Below, in pieces: positions 32,959 through 43,559 of a stretch of DNA of 64,000 bases. Below the pieces are notes generated by a model, which saw nothing but the letters and a program-made list of their open reading frames with translations, was not told the origin of the DNA and did not search any database. Where the stretch lies: NCBI RefSeq assembly GCF_014839805.1, contig NC_051119.1:10409245-10473244 (forward strand). Direction: 5' to 3'. The DNA comes from Manduca sexta (Eukaryota; Arthropoda; Insecta; Lepidoptera; Sphingidae). The position numbers were made by a program, and so were the translations under genes. Every line of letters begins with the position of its first letter. Position 1 is the first letter of the stretch.

Positions 32959-33943
32959 TCTATATATATAAAAATGAATTGGTGTTCGTTAGTCTCGCTA
33001 AAACTCGAGAACGGCTGAACGGATTTATCTTATCTTGGTCTTGAATTATTCGTGAAGGTCTAGGGAAGGTTTAAAAGGTGAGAAAAATTTGAATAATTGC
33101 CGGGAAAATCCTCAAAACAGCATTTTTCTATTTCCCATACAAACGTTTTCTAACTAATACGTAGAGTCAATTTGAGCTTTATTGCTATTGTATAAAGTTC
33201 ACTGTTGTCTAAGCAATGTAGGTGTGTTCCTAACATCAAAGCAGTGTGCGTTGGAGCACAGAATATAATAATGTAATGTCGCGTTCTGAAACTCAACAAA
33301 AGTGATATCGCGGACCCGACTAAATTGAACAGTCACAAAATTTAATATATCATTAGTTATTTGGTTGGCTTCACGATATTATTTCTTTTGTTTTACTTTA
33401 AAATGCATGTTTTCGTTATGGACAATTTTTGAGCTACTTTTGCATATCTATACTTATAATAAATCTGTAGAGAGGTCAATTCTGTACATGAAATATATTT
33501 CCAAAATAACTGGGGGTGATTAGGGATCGATACTGATGCCAAAATGCAATTAGTAAAATTTTTGTCTGTCTGTCTGTATAACCGTTATAGAAACAAAAAC
33601 TACTCCACGGATTTTAACGAAACTTGGTACAATTATTTTCATACTCCTGAGCTGGTTATAGTATACTTTTCATCGCGCTACAATTAATAGGAGCATAGCA
33701 GTGATGGAAAATGTTGGGAAAACGGGAGAAGTTACTCCATTTTTAAGCTTCCGTCATTTCGTGTGCAACCTTAATGGTTAAAAGTTCCTTCGATTTCACC
33801 AGGATCTCATCATCAGACCCTGACCGGACAATCGGACCACCTGCATACCACCATAAATTAAAAAAAACATCCCGACAAATTGAGCACCTTCTCCATTTTT
33901 GAAACCCGAAATCCACGCGGGCGAAGCTGCGGGCAGAAGCTAG
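32959..33943 (+). mobile_element. Composite Helitron, 985 bp
   Basis: TCTATATATATAAAAATGAA start and gcgaagctgcgggcagaagCTAG at 33940-33943. Near-copy of 27959-28946 in opposite orientation. The small 5' start of the short-form Helitron is visible inside it near 33451 (tctatacttataataaatc). Confidence 0.88.
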
Positions 33944-34687
33944 TCTATATATATAAAAATGAATTGCTGTTCGTTAGTCTCGCTAAAACTCGAGAACGGC
34001 TGAACGGATTTATCTTATCTTGGTCTTGAATTATTCGTGGAGGTCTAGGGAAGGTTTAAAAGGTGAGAAAAATTCGAATAATTGCCGGGAAAATCCTCAA
34101 AACAGTATTTTTCTATTTCCCATACAAACGTTTTCTAAATAAAATGGAGAGTCAATTTGTAATTTATTACCGCTGCATAAAGTTCAAATTCGCGTGCGCG
34201 TTGGAGGATCTAATATCGCGTTCTGAAACTCAACAAAAGTGAAAGTGAATCGCGAACGCGACAAAATTGCATAGTCTCAAAATACATAGTACATAAATAG
34301 TGGTCGGCTTCGAGAAACTCAATTTTAGCTAACTTCCGTTGTTAATATAATATATAACTCAAAGGTGACTGACAGTGATATATCAAGGAACAGCCCAAAC
34401 CATTGGACGGATCGGGCTAAGACTTTACATGCATAAAGCTACTATGACGTAGGCATCCCCTAAGAAAGGATTTTGATAAATTCTACCCTTAAGGGGATAA
34501 AATAGGGGATGAAAGTTTGTATATATGTTCTTAGATTTTCGACTGATTGAACTGAAATTATAGATTGGGGATAAAATTAGTTTGAACCTATAAGTACCGG
34601 GAAAATATGTAGCAAGACTTTTATCAAACAGTGGAATTTTATCCTGGAAAACACCTTCACGCGGGCGAAGCCGCGAGCAAAAGCTAG
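33944..34687 (+). mobile_element. Helitron joined head-to-tail, 744 bp
   Basis: Begins TCTATATATATAAAAATG immediately after the CTAG of the upstream element and ends gcgaagccgcgagcaaaagCTAG|T at 34684-34687. Its first 370 bp matches 32959-33330; after cgttctgaaactcaacaaaa the sequence is unrelated. Confidence 0.85.
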
Positions 34688-34892
34688 TTACATATAAATT
34701 ATTTATTACTTATATACTTAAATGGTTTCGAATAAGGCTCATATCTAGGCTCCGTCTTAGGAGCTACCTAATGGAGTCGATGTGTTTGTTAATTATATAG
34801 ACAAAACATGTTACATAAGTGTTCAAACTGTGACACTATACAGCAATATATATGAAAAGCTTGGATTTTACTATAACATATTACGTATAGTA

Positions 34893-35320
34893 TTTTCTGG
34901 TGATAGGTTATATTTTATATCCGTCCGGATAGCAAACACCGTACACATGGTGTTAAAACCTGCCATAGTGGCTCACGTATGTGTCGCGTTCCGGGATCAG
35001 CCTGTGTATCCAGTTCTAACAGGCCGGCATAATTGTGTCGACTGGCGAGGAGTAATCATCTCTCGTCAGTCGACGTTCTATTGAAACCCACTCCAATTAC
35101 CATAAGGGCCCTTATTCTGTATGATAGTGTAAACGCGTAACGCGGCCGTGTCATGTTATCTTCGAGAAATGTGGGTGGAATGGTATTCTGTAAGCCAAAT
35201 TTCTATAATCCTAAACATGATGGGTTGTGTTACATGCTTGTTACGCACTGTTAAAATAACGTGCGGGATAGAGAATAAGGCCCCAGGTGTAGTAGGGTCG
35301 CTTTGACGTGTTGTCTAAAA
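34893..35320 (+). mobile_element. SINE-E split by MITE-Q
   Basis: 34893-35106 is SINE-E up to the attaccataag of its end. 35287-35320 continues with aggtgtagtagggtcgcttt. The gap is the MITE at 35107-35284. Confidence 0.78.
35107..35284. mobile_element. MITE-Q, about 178 bp
   Basis: Left end GGCCCTTATTCTGTAT and right end ATAGAGAATAAGGCCCC are inverted with two mismatches. Its insertion splits SINE-E, proving a recent move relative to the host copy. AG lies on both sides; the exact target duplication is not resolved. Superfamily unknown. Confidence 0.7.
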
Positions 35321-35651
35321 AAAATTCTTGTAGTGACAGCGGTTATGCCAGCTGCTCTAGGTGCCTCATCTTAAAAACCACCTTGTATAAACTAGGTTGC
35401 TAATATTCTAGGTGTTCAACGTCCCCAAAATATCCAGCAATGTATTAAAATAAAACTTACATATCGGTGAGAAAGACATTTATTTCTTTGAATTTGAAAA
35501 CTTAAGTATATTGGTAAGCGAATCTTGACATCGCCATTCAGTTATTTATAGTTTTTATACAACACCATCTATTGGCATATTTATGACAATATTTATTTAT
35601 AATTTAAATTAATACATCATTGAACACTAGGAAATAAGAGTCAAATTATTA
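35321..35651. other. Unassigned AT-rich stretch
   Basis: No motif recognised beyond gctgctctaggtgcctcatc (35352), which I cannot place. Confidence 0.3.
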
Positions 35652-35855
35652 TGGAAAAGCTTTTGTTCGCTATTTTGCCCGCGTGTAGAACTTTTCCAAG
35701 ATAGAACCTAGCCTATAACATTGCCAGGGTTTAAGACCCTGAAGAACTATCTCCATACAAAATTTCATAAAAATCCGTTCAGTAGATTTTGAGAAAATCG
35801 ATAACATACAGACAGACGGAAAAGGGGACTTTGTTTTATAATATAAATAGATTTC
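35652..35855 (-). mobile_element. Helitron-like fragment
   Basis: gcttttgttcgctattttgc, aagaccctgaagaactatct, aaaatttcataaaaatccgt, cagacagacggaaaaggg. Same type as 29520-29727. Termini eroded. Confidence 0.55.
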
Positions 35856-36105
35856 GTGCAATTCAACTATTAATATCACCCACAAACTCATCCCAGTTAT
35901 CTGTAAGGGATTAATTATAACCATAGTTTGTGCTGTGACATGGGGAATTTAATAGTAATCAAAACTGACATGAAATTTAATTAGTTTCATTGTGACAAAT
36001 ACATTTTCAATCAAGCGGTAACAAGTTGTCTTTTATGTAATGCAGATTGGTTTATGTAATTGTGTTAATTAATTTTACAACGAGGTATACGTAAATATAT
36101 AGTAA

Positions 36106-36460
36106 TTAAAATTTAACTACTTTTCGGATTTTATCGCGGTTTTATATTTTAGTTTTCTCCCGATGCGACGTTTCGAAGATCATAGCGTCTTAAAGTCTGG
36201 CTGTGTCTTGAACTGTGAGCTCATTCTGCGTAGATCGGGCCATCAACAGCTAAAATTTAAAAAGTTGTATAATTGTAAAATGTAGGTAGATATTGTAACT
36301 TTGACTTTACGGATGAACAACACCTCAGTCCTTCCCGTAACCATGAAGGCTGCAAAGTCTTCGAAACGTCGGGAGAAAACTAAAATATAAAAAACCGCGA
36401 TACAATCTGAAAAGTAGTTTAATTTTAATGTCTAACATTCACGTAAACACAAGAAAACAT
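36106..36460 (+). mobile_element. PLE-P with 5' inverted part and empty-site control
   Basis: TAAATATATAGTAA (36092-36105) and TAAAGAGATAGTAA (36461-36474) flank it. 36106-36190 is inverted (cggattttatcgcgg, ctcccgatgcgacgtttcg). 36270-36460 is sense with ccatgaaggctgcaaagtct, tcgaaacgtcgggagaaaac, and tctaacattcacgtaaac. Arm 2 shows the unoccupied site. Confidence 0.85.
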
Positions 36461-36532
36461 TAAAGAGATAGTAAATTGAATGAGAAAACGAATTTTACAA
36501 AATAAATATACCTACTACTATTTTAATACTGG

Positions 36533-36722
36533 CACAGCGACGTGACCTCGCTGCTCGTGATGGCAAATGGAGTGGGGTCCATGTACTCGACAGTCGACAA
36601 AATTATACCGGCCTATTGGAACCGGATATACTCAGTCTGATCCCGGAACGCGATACACTTACGTGGACTACTATTGCGAGTTTTATAACTTGCGTATAGT
36701 GGTCGCTATCTGGGCGATTACA
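36533..36722 (-). mobile_element. SINE-E (inside duplicate arm 1)
   Basis: tggagtggggtccatgtact, accggcctattggaaccgg, cccggaacgcgatacactta, tagtggtcgctatctgggcg. Counterpart of 52415-52600. Confidence 0.75.
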
Positions 36723-36842
36723 ATAAGGTGAGTAATTTCATTGAACGTTTTAAGCACTATAGCAAAATATAGAGTGAATTTTATCTAACTAGTGCTAGAC
36801 CATAATAGCCAGAGGCAATATTTTCACGTCTGAAATTATGTA

Positions 36843-37534
36843 TTTCACTGTTTCCAGAATATTTCGTGTCACGCAAACTCCACTTAATTTGAGGAATTCT
36901 ATTTTAGGCAGCAGCTTAAAATAGAAATCCCTACGCCCCCTGCTTTTCAATGCTAGGAAAGGGAGCCCAGAGGCTCACCAATTATTCTAACAAATTTTAT
37001 GAAAGTATGTTTATTTGTTATATATCTTTAAAGACAATCATAAAATTTTTCTCATACGTTCTCATGTATTTTATCAAAAATAAAGTACTGTTCCTCAAGG
37101 ATAGAAGTTGATTGCAAATCAGCATGTCACGTCACCCGGGGGGAGGGGGCGCCCCCTACTATGAAAAGCAGTGTTATAGAGGCACAGTTGAACTTCAAAG
37201 GCAATCAGGAAGTAAATGTAATGCGGGTGGAGTTATAGGTTTAAAATATGAAGATGGGCTAACCACTTGATTACTGGCTGACTACATAGTTTAAAAAAGT
37301 TAGCTATCAGCCTATCCCCTCGAGAATACAGGCGTGTTTATATAAAACGTGCCTACACAGATTCATAGGAATAATCTTTTTATCACCGAAGTAATTTGCC
37401 ATTAACATGAAATATTTCTCAGAAGCATGTCCCTTAATGTGTGCTCACGGGAACCCTAACTTCCATATTACCTAATTTAGGTCGTAATATCATAAAACTT
37501 GCTTTAAGTTATGTTTGATTCAAGATTAGATTAG
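36843..37534. other. Unassigned; G-rich palindrome
   Basis: gggggcgccccc (37144-37155), preceded by cccggggggag, is a perfect 12-bp palindrome within a G-run. The rest is AT-rich with ctacgccccctgcttttcaa (36931). Confidence 0.35.
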
Positions 37535-37735
37535 TCACTGTTGTGTTCCGGTTTGAAGGACATTGTAGCCAGTGTAACTACTAGACATAATAAGACTTAA
37601 CATCTAATGTCTCAGGATGGCGAGCGCGGTTGAATACCAAACAATAATTTGTAATTTGTTTATGGACGTTCGCATCGTTTACTATCAGGCAAACAGCAAG
37701 CTCGTCTCGACCTTCTTAATAAAAAAAAAAATAAT
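37535..37735 (+). mobile_element. SINE-C with internal deletion
   Basis: gtcactgttgtgttccggtt, gtagccagtgtaactactag, gatggcgagcgcggttg, then directly tttatggacgttcgcatcgt: about 28 bp (caaggtgttggatgg..) are missing. Ends in (A)n. Confidence 0.8.
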
Positions 37736-38317
37736 TAAAAACTAATATTTTGTACAAGCTTTGCCCACGACTCTTCCTGTGTTAATGTCTTTTACAAGTA
37801 TTAAAGTTTTATGTTTTACTTTACCAGTATTAATTTTAGGCCCGTGCCATAATGGTGGAGCTCAGCGCACTTTTTAACTATCAAACTATTATCGTCATTG
37901 TCATCATTGAAATAATATTCAAAATCAATTAACACAACAATAACTTGCACATCGTTTGTCAGTCTGTCCATATTGTAAAGCGTTAAAATACAGCGACAAA
38001 TCTACTAGATTATGTTATGCTGGTGATAAAGTAAGATTGCCAGTATTGGTCCTACCACCAGAACCATTTTACTCGTTAGTTTCTGAAGTTGGAAATGACT
38101 CTAAACATGTATTGCATTTAATTTAGATAATAATTTTGTATTAAGTTTTGGCCATATTTTTCAATAAACTATATGCAGTTGATACGAAGTTCAACGGGTT
38201 ATCTAGTTAAAATATAAACATCTGATTATTACAATACGTTACTCCCTCTTAACTATCACCAGTAACTTATGAAATGTATTACAGAATACAATATACTTTG
38301 TTAATTTATTAGTAGTA
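37736..38317. other. Unassigned AT-rich stretch
   Basis: No motif recognised. gggcccgtgccataatgg (near 37838) is an isolated GC patch. Confidence 0.3.
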
Positions 38318-38662
38318 AGTGCAACGACAGCCTTGTTGGATGTGGAACGGACTGTCGAGACGAATGTCTGCAGGTTTGAAACCCAAGGGCACACACCACT
38401 GATTTTGCTAAAAATTACGTGTGTAATTATTAATAAAATCAGAGGTATTGTACAGTATTGTTTGTGAATTTTCGCTTGCTTTAGCGGTGAAGGAAAACAT
38501 CGTGAGGAAACCTGCATACCTGAGAAATTCTCTATAAGAATTTTGAGGATGTGTGAAGTCTACCAATCCGCACTAGGCCAGCGTGGACTAAGGTCTAATC
38601 CCTCTCAGTAGTAGAGAAGGCCCGTCAAGTGGGACAGTATATAATACAGGACTGATATTATT
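38318..38662 (+). mobile_element. SINE-D with short internal insertion
   Basis: ccttgttggatgtggaacgg, ggtttgaaaccc (B box), gcggtgaaggaaaacatcgt, ctaccaatccgcactaggcc, atacaggactgatatta. About 40 extra bases (38430-38465) include a repeat of the caccactgattttg region. Confidence 0.8.
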
Positions 38663-38679
38663 ATTATATTATTACATCA

Positions 38680-39182
38680 TAATTTATTATGTTTACGCAA
38701 ATGTTAGACATTACATACGTACATACATACATAACATCACGCATTTATTCCCGAAGGGGTATGCAGAGGCGCAACTATGGCCACCCACTTTTCGCCAAGT
38801 GTGTTCCGTCCCATGATGTGATAGGGGGCGAGCCTATCGCCATATCGGGCACAAATTCCAGACGCCGGGCTGATGCTGAACAGAAAAAACCCAAATATCA
38901 CTTTGCCCGACCCGGGATTCGAACCCAGGACCTCAGAGCGCTATTGTACCGGGCATGCAATACAACTACGCCACCGAGGCAGGTTAGACATTAAAATTAT
39001 ACTATTTTTCGGAATTTATCGCGATTTTAATATCTTCGTTTTCTCCCGACGTTTCGAAGACTTTGTAGCCTTCATGGTCACGGGGGGGACTGAGGTGTTG
39101 TTCATCCGTAAAGTCAAAGTTACAATATCTACCAATAGATATTAAAACCGCGATAAAATCCGAAAAATAGTTTAACTTTAAT
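38680..39182 (-). mobile_element. PLE-P, complete, with 14-bp TSD and nested SINE
   Basis: ATATTATTACATCA flanks it at 38666-38679 and 39183-39196. On the minus strand its 5' end reads attaaagttaaactattt and tcggattttatcgcgg, an inverted copy of its own 3' part. Then gtagatattgtaactttgac, cctcagtcc, ccatgaaggctacaaagtct, tcgaaacgtcgggagaaaac. SINE-A sits in the tail. Confidence 0.88.
38714..38982 (-). mobile_element. SINE-A inserted into PLE-P
   Basis: GTTAGACATTA at 38703-38713 and 38983-38993 is the TSD, copied from the PLE tail. Tail tract (TACA)n; body and boxes complete. The + strand 101-residue frame is antisense SINE. Confidence 0.9.
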
Positions 39183-39196
39183 ATATTATTACATCA

Positions 39197-39732
39197 GACA
39201 GACGAAACCGCGGCAAAACCCATTCCTATTCAAACTTCCAATGTGAAATAACAGACGATTCAAAACTCCAAAACTTTTACAAAGACAGTCATGAATTCTT
39301 AAATGAATTTCGTCGCCAGTTTTCAAATACTCTTTGTAAAGTTCATCTGTCATGACTAAAAGCGGTTGATAGTGGTTCGGTCAATCATTCATCGTGACAT
39401 TGATGGGTACATAAATCATTTTTCGAATCAATATTGATAGTCTGTAATTTTGTGTTACTAACATAGCGCTATAATGGAGGGATATCGCGCGGAATCTGTC
39501 AATTTTGGTATAGAATTGTTATACAATGAATGTAATTGCTGAAGTTGTTTCAAATGATCGTGGTACCTATGAAGCAACATTTCCAGATACGACCTGGCGA
39601 CCTTAAAAAAGTTGCGTATTTCTACCTAAAAGGCAGGCAACGAATCTCTATGGCCTCTGGTATTGCAGATGTTCATGGGCGGTGATCACTTCAAGTGCAT
39701 CGTATGCTCGTTTGCCTCTATATTAAAAAAAA
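39197..39732. other. Unassigned
   Basis: No family recognised; moderate GC, no frame beyond chance. Confidence 0.3.
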
Positions 39733-39918
39733 AACATATATACGCCCGAATAGCTACCACCGTATACAAGATGTAAAACAAGTCATAGTTACGGCCTACG
39801 CGTGTCTTTTTCAGGATCACAATGGGTATATTCGGTCTCAAGAGGCCGGCATAATTGTGTCGACTAACGAGAGATGACCCCACTTCACTTACCATCAGAA
39901 GTAGTGAGATTACTTTTC
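39733..39918 (+). mobile_element. Diverged SINE-E
   Basis: cgaatagctaccaccgtata, aagaggccggcataattgtg, tcgactaacgagagatgacc, cacttaccatcagaagtag. Confidence 0.65.
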
Positions 39919-39944
39919 CGACTCGGTATAAAAAATACAATAAT

Positions 39945-40331
39945 AGGGGACCGGCCTATGCTTGATTTTGTACATTATTCTATATGTAATGGTTAATAAT
40001 ACGAAAAAGAAGCACTCCTGCGAAAACTGCATAACAATTGGTTAAAAAATGAGCGAGTAATTCATATTTAAAATTTTGTAATGTGCAAAAGTGGGCGCGA
40101 TGTTGGGATATCGCTTCATCTCTTTCTTTCGCACGCGTCGTAATTCCCGATGACGTCACACGTGGGTATTTCGTCTCTTTTCTGTTTCTTGTTAATTACC
40201 CCTTCCACCGAAATTTAAAGACTTTTATAACTTGTTATTTTTTACCGGATTTCAATAATTTCTTCTGTGTTATAATTTATATTATGTTAATATTTGATAA
40301 TATTAAAGAACAAAAATGAGTCCGGTACCCT
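39945..40331. mobile_element. MITE-K with TA-flanked inverted ends
   Basis: TA|GGGGACCGGCC at the left and GGTCCGGTACCC-like (gagtccggtaccc|TA) at the right give inverted termini around TA, as in Tc1/mariner-type MITEs. Interior: gtgggcgcgatgttgggata, cgatgacgtcacacg. The 78-residue frame in it is not coding. Confidence 0.6.
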
Positions 40332-40815
40332 ATTGGTAACACGGGAACATTAAAACCTAAAAATTCATTTAAAAATGTAATATATTACTCTGAATTAATG
40401 ATAAACTTAATATATTATTTTTCTATTTAAATTCATTATAAACTCAGAATCTCAGTAAGTGTTTAAATCTTCGACAAATGCCTTCTAAAGTAAACGTCAT
40501 TAGTTGTTAATGACGGCCATCTATTCAAGTACAGATCACATTCAAGATTACCCGAAAGATGCAATCGCAGTGCTATAAATGAGTCTTTAATCTCAAACTT
40601 CGTTGGAGTCCGTCTTGGTCGATTTACGTGTGAACGTCTTACTTGATTTATTAAGTTTTAACTTTAAAAGGCCTGACGGTCCTTATGTGTGGACAGCGAA
40701 GATTAATATAGAGAATCCAAAGACTTAGGGACGGTTTTAAACTTTTAAACTCAAAAAACTTAGGTATGTGACCTTTGAGGAATCGTTTTAGGTTTAATGA
40801 AAAGGTTGATAAAGC
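40332..40815. other. Unassigned AT-rich stretch
   Basis: No motif recognised. Confidence 0.3.
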
Positions 40816-40938
40816 AACGGTTTCTAACAGGCCGGCATAATTGTATCGACTGGCGAGAGATAATGTCTTGTCGGCAGACAATATCTAGATCCAACTACGC
40901 TTGAGTTTTCTCTACCATCAGGTACAGAGTAAAGTTAA
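40816..40938 (+). mobile_element. SINE-E 3' half
   Basis: ctaacaggccggcataattg, tatcgactggcgagagataa, taccatcaggtacagagtaa. Confidence 0.65.
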
Positions 40939-41555
40939 TGAATATGTTAAGTCCAAAGCCAAAAATTGATTATTACAGCTTTAAAATATGTACATACCGT
41001 TACAAATTCTTGCCTATATTTATTGCTAAACTGATTGACTAAAAATCAAGTCAGTTGCTTAATTTAAAAACATTGTACTGGGTTCATCACACAAAGAAAT
41101 CAGAGTAATAGTTACTAATACCTACAAAATTTGCCTGATACGAGTATCAAATAAAACACACCATTCACAATCACAATGTATCTGTTAAAAAAAAAGTTCA
41201 TATAATCTCCAATTATCGACAAATAAATCTAACAATTAAGAGACGTAGGTATCTAACACGATAAAATACTGTCTACCCTCGAAATTCATAAGAACAGGTA
41301 TCATACCCAGAATTACGTGTTCGCCCGAATTTCCCCCAAGGCGATACAATAAACAAATTTTATTCCAATATAAAATTATAAACAGGTCGTAAAGGCGAAA
41401 TCTGTTTTAGTTCCTCCGAAAAAATACGATCGACATTAAATGTTATTACCTGAGAATTGTTACAATAAACATCATCTTGATTTATTATTTATTGATAAAG
41501 CTGGAAGGTTTTTTTAACTTATATTATGGTATTTAAAAAGTATAAGTTACTTTGC
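40939..41555. other. Unassigned AT-rich stretch
   Basis: No motif recognised. Confidence 0.3.
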
Positions 41556-41820
41556 TGGTGGTAGGATATTTATATTTGGTTTGCGACCACCATGCACAAC
41601 ATTAAACAGATATCTAAAGGTACCTCGAAGCAAAAAAAAAATGCCTTAGTTGACATAAAACAGAGACTAAGACAAAGGCAAATAAAGCTAAAAGGGAAGC
41701 CGGTAGAAATCGGGTAGTATGGACGCTTTGCCATTGACTCACAAATTGTAAACCTCGCCATAGTGGCCTAATAAGTGTGTCGCGTTCCGGATCAAACCTG
41801 TGCATATCTAGTTCCATCTT
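41556..41820 (+). mobile_element. SINE-E interrupted by SINE-G
   Basis: tgctggtggtaggatattta and tgcgaccaccatgcacaa are the SINE-E start. 41738-41820 (cctcgccatagtggcct, gtgtgtcgcgttccgg) continues it. The 41608-41735 block (taaagggaagccggtagaaa, gggtagtatggacgctttgc) is SINE-G. The overlapping minus frames are spurious. Confidence 0.6.
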
Positions 41821-41869
41821 AGTTTGGCAATAAATAAGTTATTCGGGAATATTTAGAACCATTTGATAA

Positions 41870-42050
41870 AATACAGCAGGCGAAGGATAACATTTTCCTA
41901 AAGGAAACCCGACACAACATATAGATACTAATACGCATAAATGCGTTCTGCAAATGGTTCTAATGATAATTAGATTCTACATAAGTTCTATATAAAGGGA
42001 AGCCGATAGCAATCGGGTTATATTGACACTTTGCCACTAAAACACAGAAT
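41870..42050 (+). mobile_element. SINE-G
   Basis: aaaggaaacccgacacaaca, gcataaatgcgttctgcaaa, gataattagattctacataa, aagggaagccgatagcaatc, gacactttgccact. Most complete copy. Confidence 0.65.
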
Positions 42051-42149
42051 GTACAATATTCAGACAAAATTCGTGCGACGAGCATTAAAAGTTATATTAA
42101 TTATTTGCAAAATTCGCGGCGGACGAAGCAAAGACACGTAACTTAGAAA

Positions 42150-42225
42150 TTTTGAAGTACGTGCCCAAAGATTTGAACCCGTGACCTCAGTGTATTCCAC
42201 TCCCAACTAAGCTATTTCTAATAAT
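42150..42225 (-). mobile_element. tRNA-like SINE head remnant
   Basis: agatttgaacccgtgacctc (B box, reverse) and actcccaactaagctattt (A box, reverse). It resembles the SINE-D head; no body. Confidence 0.5.
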
Positions 42226-42873
42226 ATTTTCATTGACTTCACCAGTAATTTTGAATGTCATTAGATTATCGATGCTAATAATATTTTGTTAAATTTTTCT
42301 ATGAAAAATATTTACAAGTTTCCGATAACAAATTATGCTTCATAATAACGTGTTATTAGTTTGAAAATACTTATGTAAAAATAGACACTAATAACTTAGA
42401 AAGAACTATTTATTACTTGTCTACTTTTTACCGTAGTTTCTCCGAAACTTTTTTATATTTTTAAAATTGATAAATATATTTCTTCAATGCTACATACCCA
42501 TAGATAGAATTCGTTGTGCAATTTAACCATTGATTGCCGAATTTGCATATAAGACACTGGATTGCCGAAATCTTTTTCTAATAGAACGCGAGCTTCTTGT
42601 CATATCATACTTTAAACCTTAGAAAAATCACGTTATTTAATATCTTATTTGTTTTTCGCATCTAATTACACGAAATTTACATCAGTAACCTGGGTACTAA
42701 ATTTGGAATCTTACTTACTGATATTATTAAAATTATTTATTAAAAAAGAACAACTCACAAAACATACATCGATTACTAATTAATATAAGGTTTCAAACAA
42801 AATGCTAAATGTTCTTTCAATTACCAATCGTCACAGCATAATATAAATGTAACTTCTTTAAATTGTGTAATTA
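42226..42873. other. Unassigned AT-rich stretch
   Basis: No motif recognised. Confidence 0.3.
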
Positions 42874-43062
42874 TAATTTGTAGGTAGATATTGAAATTGA
42901 TTTTGTCGTAAGACAAAACACGTCAGCCCACCCCGTGATTAAAGTCTGTAGTCTACGAAGCGTAGGAAGAAAAATAAAAAACAAATAAAGCCGCTATAAA
43001 ATCCGAAAACTAGTTTTATTTTGATAAACTAAATTGATTCGCTTGAACATAAGAAATCATTA
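42874..43062 (+). mobile_element. Old PLE-P copy
   Basis: tttgtaggtagatattgaaa, acacgtcagcccaccccg, gtctgtagtctacgaagcg, agccgctataaaatccgaaa, ctagttttatt, gaacataagaaatcatta. The core is mutated beyond function. Confidence 0.65.
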
Positions 43063-43082
43063 TACGAATGTTTGACTATTTT

Positions 43083-43333
43083 GATATTTGTTACAAATAA
43101 GCGCAACCACTGAACGGATTTGAATAAAATTTGGCACAAGAATAGACTACATCCTGACTTAATACATACTTTTTATTCCAATAATTTTCTCCCATAAGAA
43201 ATTGGATATTTAATCTTACAAGTATACAGCGGAGGCGTCATAAAGATGGGATTATGGATTAGCACAATGATTGAGGGACATTTGTACCGGAACAGGTAAT
43301 CCACGCGGAAACTGCGAGCAACATTTTGTCTTA
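43083..43333 (+). mobile_element. Old Helitron-like copy
   Basis: ccactgaacggatttgaata, aaatttggcacaagaataga, ccacgcggaaactgcgagca. Ends lost. Confidence 0.45.
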
Positions 43334-43559
43334 TATATTGAACACCCTAAATACTTTATGAAATTCTGACTACGTCAATAAAAAAGTAAAAAAAGTATTG
43401 ACGCCACCAAATTAAATTTCAAAAATATAACCGCATGAAATATTTAAACTTATACTGGTCTGTGTATTTTAAACGTAGATGGCGTACGCAGTATATGCGT
43501 GAATACAAAAAACAACGGATACCTATATTATAATGTTAAGATCCGTATAAATCCGTATT

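Larger units (their letters stand above)
35909..36842. repeat. Inverted duplicate, arm 1
   Basis: Reverse complement of 52288-53163: accatagtttgtgctgtgac, atcaagcggtaacaagttg, acgaggtatacgtaaa, then SINE-E and cacgtctgaaattatgtatt. A PLE-P insertion (36106-36460) is present here and absent from arm 2. About 580 bp apart from insertions. Confidence 0.8.

Noticed and set aside
37137..37158. G-quadruplex
   Set aside because: G-runs exist but the motif is mainly a palindrome (gggggcgccccc), and four separated runs are not clear.
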